This document shows, in pieces, positions 37,331 through 48,446 of a stretch of 64,000 bases of DNA (position 1 is its first letter; each line of letters begins with the position of its first letter). The stretch covers positions 682,001 to 746,000 of the forward strand of contig JAMXBD010000426.1 in assembly GCA_024138025.1 (NCBI GenBank), given 5' to 3'. A program made the translations under genes and the position numbers. The stretch comes from Combretum micranthum. Its lineage: Eukaryota; Streptophyta; Magnoliopsida; Myrtales; Combretaceae. Below the pieces are notes generated by a model. The model was not told the DNA's origin. It saw only the letters and a list, made by a program, of their open reading frames with translations, and ran no database searches.

Positions 37331-38465
37331 CAAGATGATTTGTAACAATGTTTTTACTTCTTTATTATGATTTTTCTAAACATCTAAACCTTTGGCTTAA
37401 CCTCAAGTACCACTAAACTTAAGTAATGCTATACCTAGACATAGGATAGTAGTAGTTCTCAATAACTTAGAGATCTAATTAACTTTAGGAGTATGTTTTG
37501 TTCCATGACACAAATATTGAGATTGGTATTGTTACATATGATTAGGTGTTCCCAGTAAAATTGAGTTATCTAATTTTGTTATGTACGTCCTTATCTCGGT
37601 TGTTATTTGTGAATATAAACTTAGAAACCGCAAATGAACTTAATGATATCTAGATTTAAATTGGTTGTTGCCTATTTTTGACTGGATTTAGTGGACCAGG
37701 AGTACCAATATCACTAGGATGATGCCCTGATGATCTGTATGTGACATTGTCTCGAGTGGAGTTGTCCACAGAGAATGGTATGTAAAGAGTACCCGACACC
37801 AGTATATATATATATGTGTATTTATGTATACGTATTTGTTTTTAATGAAGTCATGAGTTACTCCGAGTTTAGGTTTAGTTGTAAATGGTTATAAACTGTG
37901 TTGGTTGACTGGCTAATTAAAAGATAATAAATTGTGAATGATGTATATGTTGCATATTGTATGTGGTTTACATGATGATTGATCATGCGCATATGGTTGT
38001 GGTTTGGCGTACTGGGTCTTGCACTCACTCCTTGTATTTTTTAAGAACAGTTGAAGAAACCATAGTACTTGACTTAATGGCTATAATGTCTACATTGATT
38101 ATGAGGAGGACGTTAGTTATGATGATTATCCAATAGATTAGTAGATGGTTAGAATCATGTGTTAGATTGAATTTTGTTGAATCTGAAAAACTAAAATTAA
38201 TTGCTATGGTTTAGATTATGTTGTAAAATGATTTCATTGGTTTTATTAAATTAGAAATATATTGGCATATGGGTTGATGCCAACTGGTTTTATAAGTATT
38301 CCTATTGGATCTATGATATTTAAATAAGATATCATTTTTGTGGAGTTTTTCTAATTATGAGAGGTTGGATTAAATATTATATTTAATTGTGGATTAATAG
38401 CTGAGTCTTTGCATGTCTATATCTAATATAGAAAGGTTGTAAATGTTCCTAAATTTAGCAATATC

Positions 38466-40920
38466 TATTATCTATACTATTATTAAGCAAATCATTGATT
38501 GTGGTGTCAAAAAATATTAATCTTATCTTTTTTTTTCTTCTTATTTTACGGCGGTTACTCCTTCTCTCTCTCCACTCTCTCTTTCTCTCTCTTCTGCCTC
38601 CCACTTAATACTCTCTTTTTAATTGTTTCTACTCTCTTATCTATTTATCTTTTTGCACGTGGGTTCTTTTTAACTTTTTTTTTTCCACACAAACAATTCA
38701 ATTCTAATATTTTAAAACATTAAAGTTTGTTTTACGTAACTCTATTTTCCACATTTCTCTTTTCCTTAACTGCCTAATCTTTCATGATTACTTTTAATTG
38801 TCCTCTCCTCCATTATTTTTTTTTTAAGAGTACCAGCTTACCTTATCAAGCCTTCAAGGCTCATTTGTATATAGTAAACTTTAGTTTTATAAAATTGTAA
38901 AAATTATTCATTTAACAATTCTATTTAATTTTTACATATGCATTACGAATATACAACTACTAGTAAATTATGAGACAATAACATTCAGCATATACTCGAT
39001 ATTGATATTATCAGTTGATCTACTTTTAGATATGAGATTGACCAACTTTAAATATATATAGTTTATTTGAAGAAATGGTTGTTTATTTTGACTTGACCAA
39101 ACAAATTATATAATAGCTTTATAATGATATAAAAAACAATGATTCTATATTTAAGTTCAAATAATATTCTACGATGTAATTTATTTATTTATTTATTTTT
39201 TAATTTTAGAAGATCAGTATGAGGGGGGAAAAAACATAATTAAAGTTTGCAAAAGTGAAAAATAGATATTACTTTTATTTCCAGGACATGTAATTTTTTA
39301 TAATTAAAATAGGAAATATTATTGAATAATGAACGATGGCTATGCTAGACAGGTGACGGCCATCGATCAATAATATCTTTCTAAATGGAAAGGGACAGGC
39401 CCTATCACCCAATCGACATTGGCTCCCCTGGATTAAGAATTAAGAGAGAGAGAGGGAGAGGTTAAGATTAAAGCCCTAATGATATAGACAAACCAAACCC
39501 TAACATCACTAAGCCAATGACCCTAAGCCACATGCGCTGGACTTTTTGGCTACAACGACGACTTTCTTATTTTCCATTCCAAGTCATTGGTGACTGCGCA
39601 CGTGCCTTATCCATTGGCCTTCTTTGTTCCATTGAACCCAATAATGCATCCCATTGTCCTTAACCACCACATAAATATATAGTGGAAAATGTTGATGATG
39701 ACCCGCGAAGATTTATTTATGAAGTTAATTAAGAAATCCTTTTATTTTTAATTTTTATGTCCTTATTATTTTTATAAGGTATATAATCAATCAGTCACCA
39801 AATTCTATTGAAAAGATCATGTTGGAAAAGATCCATGACGTCTCTTTTCGTAGAAATATTTGTTTGTAATTTTGTTGATGGGTTTTTATCTCACTTTTTA
39901 TATAAAAAAGTATATAATCAATATTAGAAAATATATTAATTTTTTAAATCATCATTAAGGAGCTACTAAACATTTTTTACCGTATATCCTATATAAATAA
40001 TTAAAACAGGATATATAAAGTTATTTTTAGTTAAATATTATAAAAATACACTAAATGCATATATGATAATGGAAAAGTAATCCAAAAATCTCCTCCCTTT
40101 CATTTTTTTTAGTTCATTCTTAACATTTTTTCAGGTCTTTTTTTACTTTGCCAACATATATCCATATGTTTATATAAGATTATTCTAAATAAGTTGAACG
40201 GAGCTAAATATTTTAGCGAGTGATCCGAAATACAAATTAAAACTCAACTCATTTACAAATCGAATTCACACCAAGTATAATTTTAATTAAGTGAGACAAG
40301 TTTGGGTTATGTAAATCTGAAGAGTCGAATATACAAAATGAATAAATATATAAATAAATTAATGAATTGATGAATGCATATGATATATTTATATTTTATT
40401 TTAATTATATATAATATATAACTTAAAATATAAAACTTAAAAATCATATATAACTATGAGTTTAAATAAGCCTGCTCATAAATTTTAACGAACTTATTTA
40501 AGAACTTAAACAAGCCTAACTACAAAATTTGGCAAAAGTTCAAATTTAGATTGCTTATATAAACAAAATCTGCTTTTAAGTTTGAAGCTCGATGGGTCAA
40601 ATTAAATTACACAATCAAAAGAAAAACATTCTCCCTTTCCCTTTTTTATATTTATATTTATATGTATGGCTTTTCAACAAGTGTGATTATGAAATACATT
40701 ACATTATAAATAAAACACAGGAAGCACGGAATAAATCATGTGGTTACGGGTCATTAAAGTACCTTAATAGAATCTTCTATCCCCCCATTTCCTCTTTCCT
40801 TCCGTTGGCAACATCAAAGCTTCTAGTTCCATCACCCTTTTTTTCCTTTTTGTTTTTGTTTTTTTCTCCTTTGTCTCTCCTTCTAGGAAATACCCTCATT
40901 TTCCATTTAATTTCTCCTTT
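38466..40920. other. Intergenic DNA upstream of the VQ gene
   Basis: A CT-rich stretch lies at 38525-38660. An island of lower AT content at about 39340-39680 contains an (AG)n run and a CACGTG G-box (39599-39604), then CACATAAATATATAGTGG; it could be a distal promoter or an untranslated exon of an unseen gene. The stretch 40190-40590 looks like decayed hAT-type repeat. Confidence 0.4.
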
Positions 40921-40928
40921 TATATAAA
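40921..40928 (+). promoter_or_regulatory. TATA box of the VQ gene
   Basis: TATATAAA lies 123 bp upstream of the ATG, after a CT-rich stretch (40780-40920), giving a predicted 5' leader of about 90 nt. TTGAC W-box cores (bound by WRKY factors) lie in the leader at 40978-40982 and 41038-41042, which would fit a defence-responsive gene. Confidence 0.7.
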
Positions 40929-41043
40929 CCCTTGAAACACCATACTGAAACTTCCCATAAACACAACCTACACACACTTGACCATATAATATACATATTT
41001 TTCATATTATAACCCATTATTGCAACCCATCAAGCTCTTGACC

Positions 41044-41522
41044 ATGGATGTTCTTAGGGTGAACCAGAAAAAATTAAGGAAACAAGGCAAGACCGGTACT
41101 AGGAAAGGCAAAGACATCAAAGTTGTGTACATCTCAAGTCCCATGAAAGTGAAGACAAGTGCATCTGAATTTAGGGCAACGTACAAGAGCTAACCGGAAG
41201 ACACTCGGATGTGACAAGGCTTATGGAGATTAATAATAATTGTGGGGGTGAAACATTTTATCAACATGGGAAATTCAATGATGATGGAAGGGGTTTGAGT
41301 TTAGGATGTCTCCATGATGGGGATTTCAATATCTCAAACCATGGTCATCACCACTCTGATTTCTTAAGCAATTCGTATTGTGACTCGGAATCGCCCACTG
41401 AATCCGAATCATTCCTCGAGCCCTATGAGCCAAATATGGGAGGAAGTTTCACAGGGATGATGATGCAATCTAACCATTTTCAAGAGTCAGCTTTGGTAGA
41501 AATGTTTAGAAGTTTTGAATAA
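41044..41522 (+). pseudogene. SIB1-like VQ-motif protein gene with a frameshift in the VQ motif
   Basis: VQ proteins bind WRKY factors, and the SIB1 group also binds plastid sigma factors, in defence and stress signalling. The start at 41044 gives a Lys/Arg-rich N terminus, then IKVVYISSPMKVKT and SASEFRAT, the standard sequence before a VQ motif. The frame then hits TAA at 41191. One base later (frame from 41181) the sequence reads VQELTGRHSDV and stays open for 113 codons to TAA at 41520, ending EMFRSFE. Read across one missing base near 41180, the protein is about 159 residues with FxxxVQxLTG intact, a usual length for this intronless family. So this is either a recent pseudogene or an assembly error. 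The core promoter is intact. Confidence 0.85.
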
Positions 41523-41834
41523 TTTGTTTGAGATATGTCTAGGTAGGTATTAGAAGTATGCTTTTTAGTGAACAGCACTCGATATGTAATTAATTAATTA
41601 ATTATATTTTATATAAATTAATTAATTATATTTTATATATCATTTATTTTTTATCTTATATCTTCAGACCATCTATTTTCAGGTAATTAATCTATCAAAT
41701 ACATTTTCTTTGCGTTTTGCCTTGGCAATTGTTTAATTTCCTTTTTTTTTTTGTTCTATTTATTTTGAGTTTTTAATGAAAGAATGTAGGAATTAATTGG
41801 TTTTGATGAGTTTTAATTTTTTTTCTTTCCAACT

Positions 41835-42925
41835 TTAGCTTTCTAACTTCATATTAATTCCTTGTTTTGAGATTTAATTATAATTATGTAGCAGATTTTT
41901 AAATTGGCATATGTCTTTTTAATTCATTCCACACAACCACTACTTGTTGAATTAATCGTATTATATTTTATTCGGCTCAGTTGCTTGAACAAATTTGAAC
42001 TTACTTAAATCAATAGCTAAAATTTTACGGGTGGAGCTTACAAGAAAAATGAATGAGATTTATACTTTCACGTAATTTAGTTTTCAGTCTGATTTGGTTA
42101 ATTTTATTTAATTTAGAATAGAAACTTCAATTCGATTCGGCTCCTGGTTGGAATGAGTAATAATATTAGATTAGACCAACCGCATAAGCTAAACCGTGAA
42201 CCTCTTCTCTCAATGAACCATAAATCCAGCTTTGTCGGCTTTGTGCCACTCCAATTCGACATTCCCCGAAGCTGTTGGGCCTCCAAAATTGGCTACCCTG
42301 GTCCCACCAGTTCCAAAATTTAGAAAGTCACGGTCTCATCTATAGAATTATCTACTTAATTATGAGTGATATATTATATATTTCAATATTATTTTATAGT
42401 TTGGTATGAATTTTAAATTATTAAATAAGTAATAAAGTCAATCTATTAAAAATAACACGATAAAATTATATAGTTGTCTAGAGATGATTGGGTGAATAAA
42501 AATAGGATCATAGTTGTGGAAAAAAATGAATTAAACAAAAGAAATTCATAACAAAGAATGCTAGAATATTCACCATAAGGAGCAATATAATAATTAATTT
42601 CAAGCAATTTTATATGTACCAATGATCTTATACCATATTTGAATTTAACCTACATCCTCCTAATGGAAAAGGAAACAATTTTATTCTTTTATGAGCACCG
42701 AACTATGGGATTTTTAAAATATGTCAAATCCACTGTAACTTCAGACGCATGGAATCGGCAATCTTGAAAATTTGTGAAGTCCGATGATTCTCTGCTTGCC
42801 TTGGTCTTCGCTTCCAAATGAAAAAATTACAAAGTTGCTCTTCGGAGGGCGATCTTCCAAAGTCAAATCTAAAGACTCGGCGGTAATTAAGTCCAACTAG
42901 CCAAGCAACGGTTTTGGCTCGCAAA
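41835..42925. repeat. Segmental duplication, copy 1 (VQ gene 3' flank)
   Basis: Colinear with 52270-54452. Shared blocks include AACTTCATATTAAT (about 41850), TCAATAGCTAAA (42009), GCTAAACCGTGAACCTCTTC (42188), CATAACAAAGAATGCTA (42548) and AATCGGCAATCTTGAAAAT (42752). This copy lacks the hAT element and other insertions seen in copy 2, so it shows the empty sites. It contains no gene I can support. Confidence 0.8.
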
Positions 42926-43858
42926 TGTTAATTGCAACAAATGTCCATTTTCACTGGTGTCATTGTTCATGTTTTATCTAATAATATGTAGTTAGATATA
43001 TGAGCAAAAAGGAAAAGGATGGAGTAGGAGTCGCATTACATATTATTTATTCGTTGCGCTAACCACTTGTTTGTTTTGTTGAATAAATAGAATTATAATA
43101 AAATTGCTATTACCACTAAAGCCGTGATAGATTTTTATAATAGAGATTTATTACAAACTATCATAACATTATTAACTAAACATGGTAATAATGCTTTATA
43201 AAAAAATAATACTATAATGAAATTATCAATAGTAAAATAAACAAATAGTAACTATCCTCTTATAATAAATTTATGGCAAATCAAAGGTGAAACTTCAACA
43301 AAAAAGTTTAAATGATTGAGTGTAGTTTCAGATCTCTCCAAGATTGTTGTTCAAATAGCCGCTATACATGACTACAAATGAGCCAAAATGCTCATGTGCT
43401 ATTCGAGCTTAGTTTACTCCATATCATGCCCCGAATAAGATCTAATGTCATGGTCTGAGAAGAGTTGAGAGTCTTATGAGAGTGTTTAACTTGGGTGTAT
43501 AGTGCTATAAGTGGCATCAGTAGGGTTTTGTTCATGGTATTGGTTAACTCTAAAAGCTGGTCTGGCCACCTATGAGCAAACTGGTCGAAAGACAATGCCA
43601 TTCTTCTAATGAGGCTAAGGCAAGCTAAAACCAATTGAAACAATTAAACCTCCTACTATATATGGACGACTGCGGTAAAGCCATGTGGGTGCTCCTTTAT
43701 GAGAATGTGGGGCTTGAAACAAACCTAAGAAATCAGGAAAGATAAGAGTAGCTTACCATCTAAAACAATAGTAAACGATGATATGAGAGATGGTTGAGCA
43801 CCACATGAGAACTGTTTGAGGGATAAAACTCTTGCCTTGTGACATCTAGAGCACCAAC
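42926..43858. other. Intergenic DNA
   Basis: About 43060-43260 has MITE-like ends (GTTTGTTTTGTTGAATAAAT and, inverted, CTATTTGTTTATTTTAC). The minus frame 43643-43392 is of balanced composition but unassigned. Confidence 0.4.
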
Positions 43859-43863
43859 AGTTA

Positions 43864-44914
43864 TGTCACGTATAACCCTTAAGCATTATACGCATAAACT
43901 ATTCTTAACTAAGTGAGTTTCTATCAAATTTAAATTAAAAAAATCCTTAATTAGATTTAATAATCAATTGAATGTAACGAAAAATAAAGATAAAACAATC
44001 TCTCAATTATACAAAGAAAGTTCTCACAATACAAATATTAACTCTCATTTAATAACATTATAATATCCAATGTATCTAAACATCCGGCTTATCTAGTCTC
44101 TCGTCAATATCCAACTCATAAATCATGCTACCATAGCATCCACATCAAACATCTTCGTAACCTGAGGAAAAAAAGAAAGAAGAAATAAGTCCAAGCCCAG
44201 TACAATAGCAACATAAGCACACACGATAGAATCACACATTCCTATGCTAATGCACATGCAACATCCATCAATTCATATCTTTAAGTTAGGTAGAGCAAAT
44301 CAACAGTAGAGTAATCATACTCCGACAATATGTTGTGGAAATCTAAGGGTCTTAAGTAACAACAACTGCTCATGAGGTTGATATAAGCCATTCAGGTATC
44401 CATCTTCTAGAAGAAATTTTAATTAGTAGCCTTGTCTAGGGGTCACAGTCGTTACTTATCTCCACCCACCTCAATCCACCACACTATTTAACTCAAGAGT
44501 CCACTATTCTAAACTAAACAAGTTCAACGTCTTTGCGATTCGAGTAAATATTACCTCGATATCATTCGCCCTATTAACTACTGGTTATTCCTATTGTGGT
44601 TCACCTATTTCCTTTACTGGATATTAATTTCTAAATTAATATCAAGTTTAAAGGTGCATTTTTAAAGTCATTTTTATATATTAAAGTTCATTTTCTGTTT
44701 AACTTGGCCACCAAAACTCATTATAAAGCAACTAGGTCCTTTAGGTGATATCTTTAGTAACACATCTTATAATTAAACTAATAAAATTTTATTAAGTAAA
44801 ATATCTTATTTAGGGTGTAATTAGCCAATTCATATCCTTAATGACCTAACTTTGCCTAAAAGAGTACCAAGTAACCTAAATTAGCTTCTAATAGGTTTAT
44901 ATCATTTTAGAATG
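43864..44914 (-). mobile_element. LTR fragment G
   Basis: It begins on the plus strand with TGTCACGTATAACCC, the form of the LTR 3' ends in this window read on the other strand. At 44200-44275 it shares GCACATGCAACAT and the preceding block order with LTR E. The other end could not be found; the Mutator-like element at 44915 interrupts it or adjoins it. No matching duplication was seen, so the limits are uncertain. Confidence 0.35.
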
Positions 44915-46153
44915 AGGTAAATTACAATAGAAGGTTACAACGTTTAAGAGTAAATTAATTTCATTTCACAATGTTTCAAGTAGATAAAAAGAGATCACAA
45001 CGTTTTGATAAGTGGGTCATTTAAGGTCACGTAATGGCCAATTACTAACATCGTTATTAAACCCTCGTTAAGTGCCATGCTAGCAAACACGTAGATTAAA
45101 ATAATAATTTAAAATTTTCCTTTTAAAAGGAAAAAGAAAGAAAATATCACCATTCATCTTCTACATCTAGCATCTCTCTTTTTCTCTCTACTGCACCTCT
45201 CCTTCACCTTCTCTCTCTGCCTTCTCTCTCTAACAAGCCATTCTAAACCAAAAATATCAACCAAAACCCACATCTGACAAACTACAACCCACAATCAAAC
45301 AACAACAATCACCATAACCACAAACAATCAAAAACCAAAAACTTAAAACCATCCTCGACAACAACCGTAACTTGATGCCAACGCTACCTGACCACCATGA
45401 CCAGTTTCCCTCATACCAAAACCAAAGCCAATTGCACCTTCAAACAAAAACCCGAAAACTAAACACAACTACGCACAAACACAGAGAACGCAAACATGAT
45501 GTCTACCAAGAACCAAAACCAAAAAAACATAGAAAATTCACATTACAAACTTCGTCATTGAACATAATACCTTGAACTTGAACCCATCGATACTCTAACA
45601 TAAACCTAAACGCTAAACAACCTACGCCAACCACCCATTGCTCAAAATCAGTAACTCATATAAACTCTGACGAAACATCACAACACCCATAAAATCAAGA
45701 AATACCAACCAAAAACTCAAACTCCATGCCAACCTTTCAACGAAATCCAAACTAAACCCAAAATTACAAATGCTATCTAAGAATAACCATTGCCACCAAC
45801 ATCAAACCCGTACCTGTTCATACACCAACTAACTACCACATCTGAAGCCCCGGTGAACGATCGAGGTGGTGGTGTTTTTGGTGAAGCAATCGAGGTGGTA
45901 GAGAGAGAGAGAGAGAGAATAGAGTAGAGAAAGAAAGAGGGATGATAAAGGTATAAAATGAACATTTTAAATTATTATTTTAATCCACATGTCTGCCAGC
46001 ATGGCGCTTAATGGGGATTTAATAACAATGTTAGTAGTCCGTCATTATGGTGACCTTAAATGACCTACTTCTCATAACTTTGTGACTTTTTTTAATAACT
46101 TAAAACGTTATGACTAAAATAAACTTATCCCAAACATTGTTGTAATTTATCAG
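44915..46153. mobile_element. Mutator-like element with ~200-bp TIRs
   Basis: The left arm (AGGTAAATTACAATAG..., 44915 to about 45115) and the inverted right arm (CTGATAAATTACAACAAT..., 46153 to about 45965) match over about 200 bp. This includes TCATTTAAGGTCAC versus TCATTTAAGGTCACC and ACATYGTTATTAAA. TTTAGAATG (44906-44914) and TTTATAATG (46154-46162) form a 9-bp duplication with one mismatch. The interior starts with CT-rich DNA, then A/C-rich sequence with CCACC motifs and short frames; no transposase was seen. Confidence 0.7.
45901..45919. repeat. (GA)n microsatellite
   Basis: About nine GA dinucleotides inside the Mutator-like element. Confidence 0.8.
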
Positions 46154-46162
46154 TTTATAATG

Positions 46163-46860
46163 TATTATTTATACGTATTTTATTAAATAATTTTCTAAAA
46201 TCAAATTATTTAATAATTGATCTTAGAATTCATACTTTAATATGAAATTATATTAGTTACATTTATTTCATATGTATTTGATTATAATTAAATTTCTTTT
46301 AATTTCATTGTTTCATCTCCTATTGAAAACTAGTGTGTACTGACCAGTTCACTAACTTTTAGATCGGTTCTTGAGCCCAAATTTTCATGTAAACTACCTA
46401 ACTCACTGTTTCATATGTTAGTAAGTTAATGTATCCTAAATTAATTAGTTAATAAGTGTTTTAAATTCAATTATATCTAATATGGTCAGAAATATGGGAA
46501 AACACTAACGACCGACCAGATTTCGCTAAATTGAGGATAATATCGACCAGTTCTTTATACCATTTTAAAATAGACTTTTTAAATTTCAACCCATAATACT
46601 GTTATCCAGAAAGGAGAAGAAAAAATCGCTGATTTAGCTCTATATATTTATGTCACCACTGCTAGCTGAAACATTCTTTTGTCCTATTTGCTATTTTGTA
46701 ATATAATCTTTAAAAATAGTAAACGTATATGAAAAACCACAATAATTTCTAGTTTTAATATAAATACATTAAACTACTATTCCTATGAATTTTATCTAAA
46801 AATAAATTTGTTCGATATTTTATTTAGATTTTACATCTTGATAATTTCCATTATTTCCAA
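46163..46860. other. AT-rich intergenic DNA
   Basis: No gene or clear repeat. The 3' limit of the LTR element to its right should lie here or just beyond, but no second LTR was found. Confidence 0.4.
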
Positions 46861-47322
46861 CCTATGTTCCTAACAACAATCATTCATCATTCATCACTTA
46901 TTCATCAAAATCAATCCACAAGTGAAATCTATCATCTCATTACATCTTAAATCATAGATCATTAAGCACATAATCACAATCAAAAGTAAAGATTGAATTA
47001 CTTTCTTAGAATGAAGAACATACAAGCACAAACTACTACTACTACTAAAACAACGGCAAACTTGTTGAAGAAACTTCTTGCACCACTTCTAAATCCTTCT
47101 TGATCCTTTTTATTCCTATGATTAATTGTTGTCTTAGTATAAGAGATAAGAGGATTAAAGAGGATAGGATATGATTTTCACGTTTGTCTTCTTTGAATAT
47201 TTTTGAGGAAGTTTGTTAATTCTTAATTAAGAGAAATAGAGAGAGTTTTCTTCCTAAGAAAGTTTGGTAAGAGTTTTAGAGAGAATTGACTATTTCAACT
47301 TCTCGTTTCCTCCCTTCAATCC

Positions 47323-47958
47323 TCATATTCTCTTCTTGTAAACTACTTCTTCTCCTTCTTCATCCTTATTTCCTTTAGATAGGGTAACAACCTCATCCTC
47401 TATCTCGTTCACTTCTTCCTCATGGGGTTGGTAACCGATTTGACTTGGTGGAGGTAGCTGGGCCATATCAGCTAGTGGGGGTAGCATCTCCTCATATACT
47501 CCCCACCAAAAGAAGTGACTTTCAACATCGGCTCGAAGCCAATCAATGTGATCCCCTAGCAGGTCATGAGTATAAACAAATAGATATCCAATTGGGTTCC
47601 AAGTTTGAAAATCGGGAAACGTCGGGTTTCCTTCATTCTTTAACACAAAGGTAGCTTCTTGCAACATGGGTTGCCCTAACTTATAAATAGCAACCCTCTC
47701 TAGTGCATAAATCACTTCAAGCTCCGACCAACATTTCCTCCTTATAGGGCAGTATCCTATGTCAGTCACGATCCTGTGCCACTCGGTGTTCATCAAACCT
47801 CTTTTCCACAAATTAAACAATTCTCGGATCGACCTAAGGCGGCCAGCTAAAGCAAATTCTTCGCACAAGACCCTAATTCTTAAACGATATTCAACCAAAG
47901 ACTCATCGGGTTGCTTACGTATGTACTTTGCCGCTAGGCGGGCTTCACCAAGAGTAAG
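47323..47958 (-). pseudogene. Gag-like protein of the LTR C element
   Basis: The open frame runs from just after a TAG (47961-47959) for 211 codons and has no upstream ATG, so either the start is lost or it is reached by splicing or readthrough. The opening part (LGEARLAAKYIRKQPDESLV, then EYRLRIRVLCEEFALAG and LFNLWKRGL) fits the retrotransposon gag fold, with the typical sequence ExxxEYRxRxxxLCxEF. The C terminus is acidic with Lys (EEEVNEIEDEVV...). There is no CCHC knuckle. Such proteins form the virus-like particle of the element. The match is by pattern only. Confidence 0.5.
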
Positions 47959-48118
47959 CTATTCACAAAAGAGGAAAGGATTAGAATTATAAAACCTATA
48001 CTACCCATGTTATTCTTATATAAGTCTTCCTTATTTTTATTTTTACCCTATCTTAGTCTTTCTTTTTATTCATCCTTAAGTCTATTAATTAAAGCTATGA
48101 TTGTAGACTCTTAATCAT

Positions 48119-48130
48119 GCTCTGATACCA
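48119..48130 (-). other. Primer-binding site of the LTR C element
   Basis: The minus strand reads TGGTATCAGAGC, complementary to the 3' end of initiator tRNA-Met, eight bases after the LTR end. It is intact and identical to the usual plant sequence. Confidence 0.85.
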
Positions 48131-48427
48131 ACTTAAACTGTCACGCCCCAAAGAGTACTCTATACACAACAGTCTGCCACACTCGATATTTAAACTCAAG
48201 TATGATATCATTAGTCATTCCATGAGTTTAGACATGGGGGCAAGGCTTATGTTCATCATGTAGGGGACCTGACTTTGAATCGAAATAGTTTAAGAAGACA
48301 TACATAGCAATAAGAATATAAATCAATAACAGTTATAACCAATATTAATCTATTACAAAGATCTAAGGGGCATACCCCCATCAAAATATTAAGAGTCCTT
48401 AGGTACACAAAAGTCTCTTACAACAAC

Positions 48428-48446
48428 ATATATATATATATATATA
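48428..48446. repeat. (AT)n microsatellite in LTR C
   Basis: About nine AT dinucleotides. Confidence 0.85.

Larger units (their letters stand above)
36493..38460 (+). mobile_element. Solo LTR F (2.0 kb)
   Basis: TGTAATATAAAAT...AAATTTAGCA with perfect ATATC duplications (36488-36492 and 38461-38465). Its start matches that of LTR E (TGTAATATAC), and the block CATATGGTTGTGG...CGTACTGGGTCTTGCACTCACTCC (37990-38032) corresponds to CATATGCATTTG...ATACTGAGCGTTTTCGCTCATTCC of LTR E, about 450 bp from the LTR end in both. That sets plus orientation and makes the two relatives. No internal region remains. Confidence 0.75.

Noticed and set aside
42724..42924. 66-codon minus frame with a similar frame at 54500-54276
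   Set aside because: The similarity is explained by the non-coding segmental duplication. The two frames diverge by frameshifts, so coding selection is unlikely.
43859..46260. Solo LTR G with complete limits
   Set aside because: No second terminus with a matching AGTTA duplication could be found on the far side of the Mutator-like element.
47445..47992. Plus-strand frames of 69 and 77 codons
   Set aside because: Antisense shadows of the gag-like frame.
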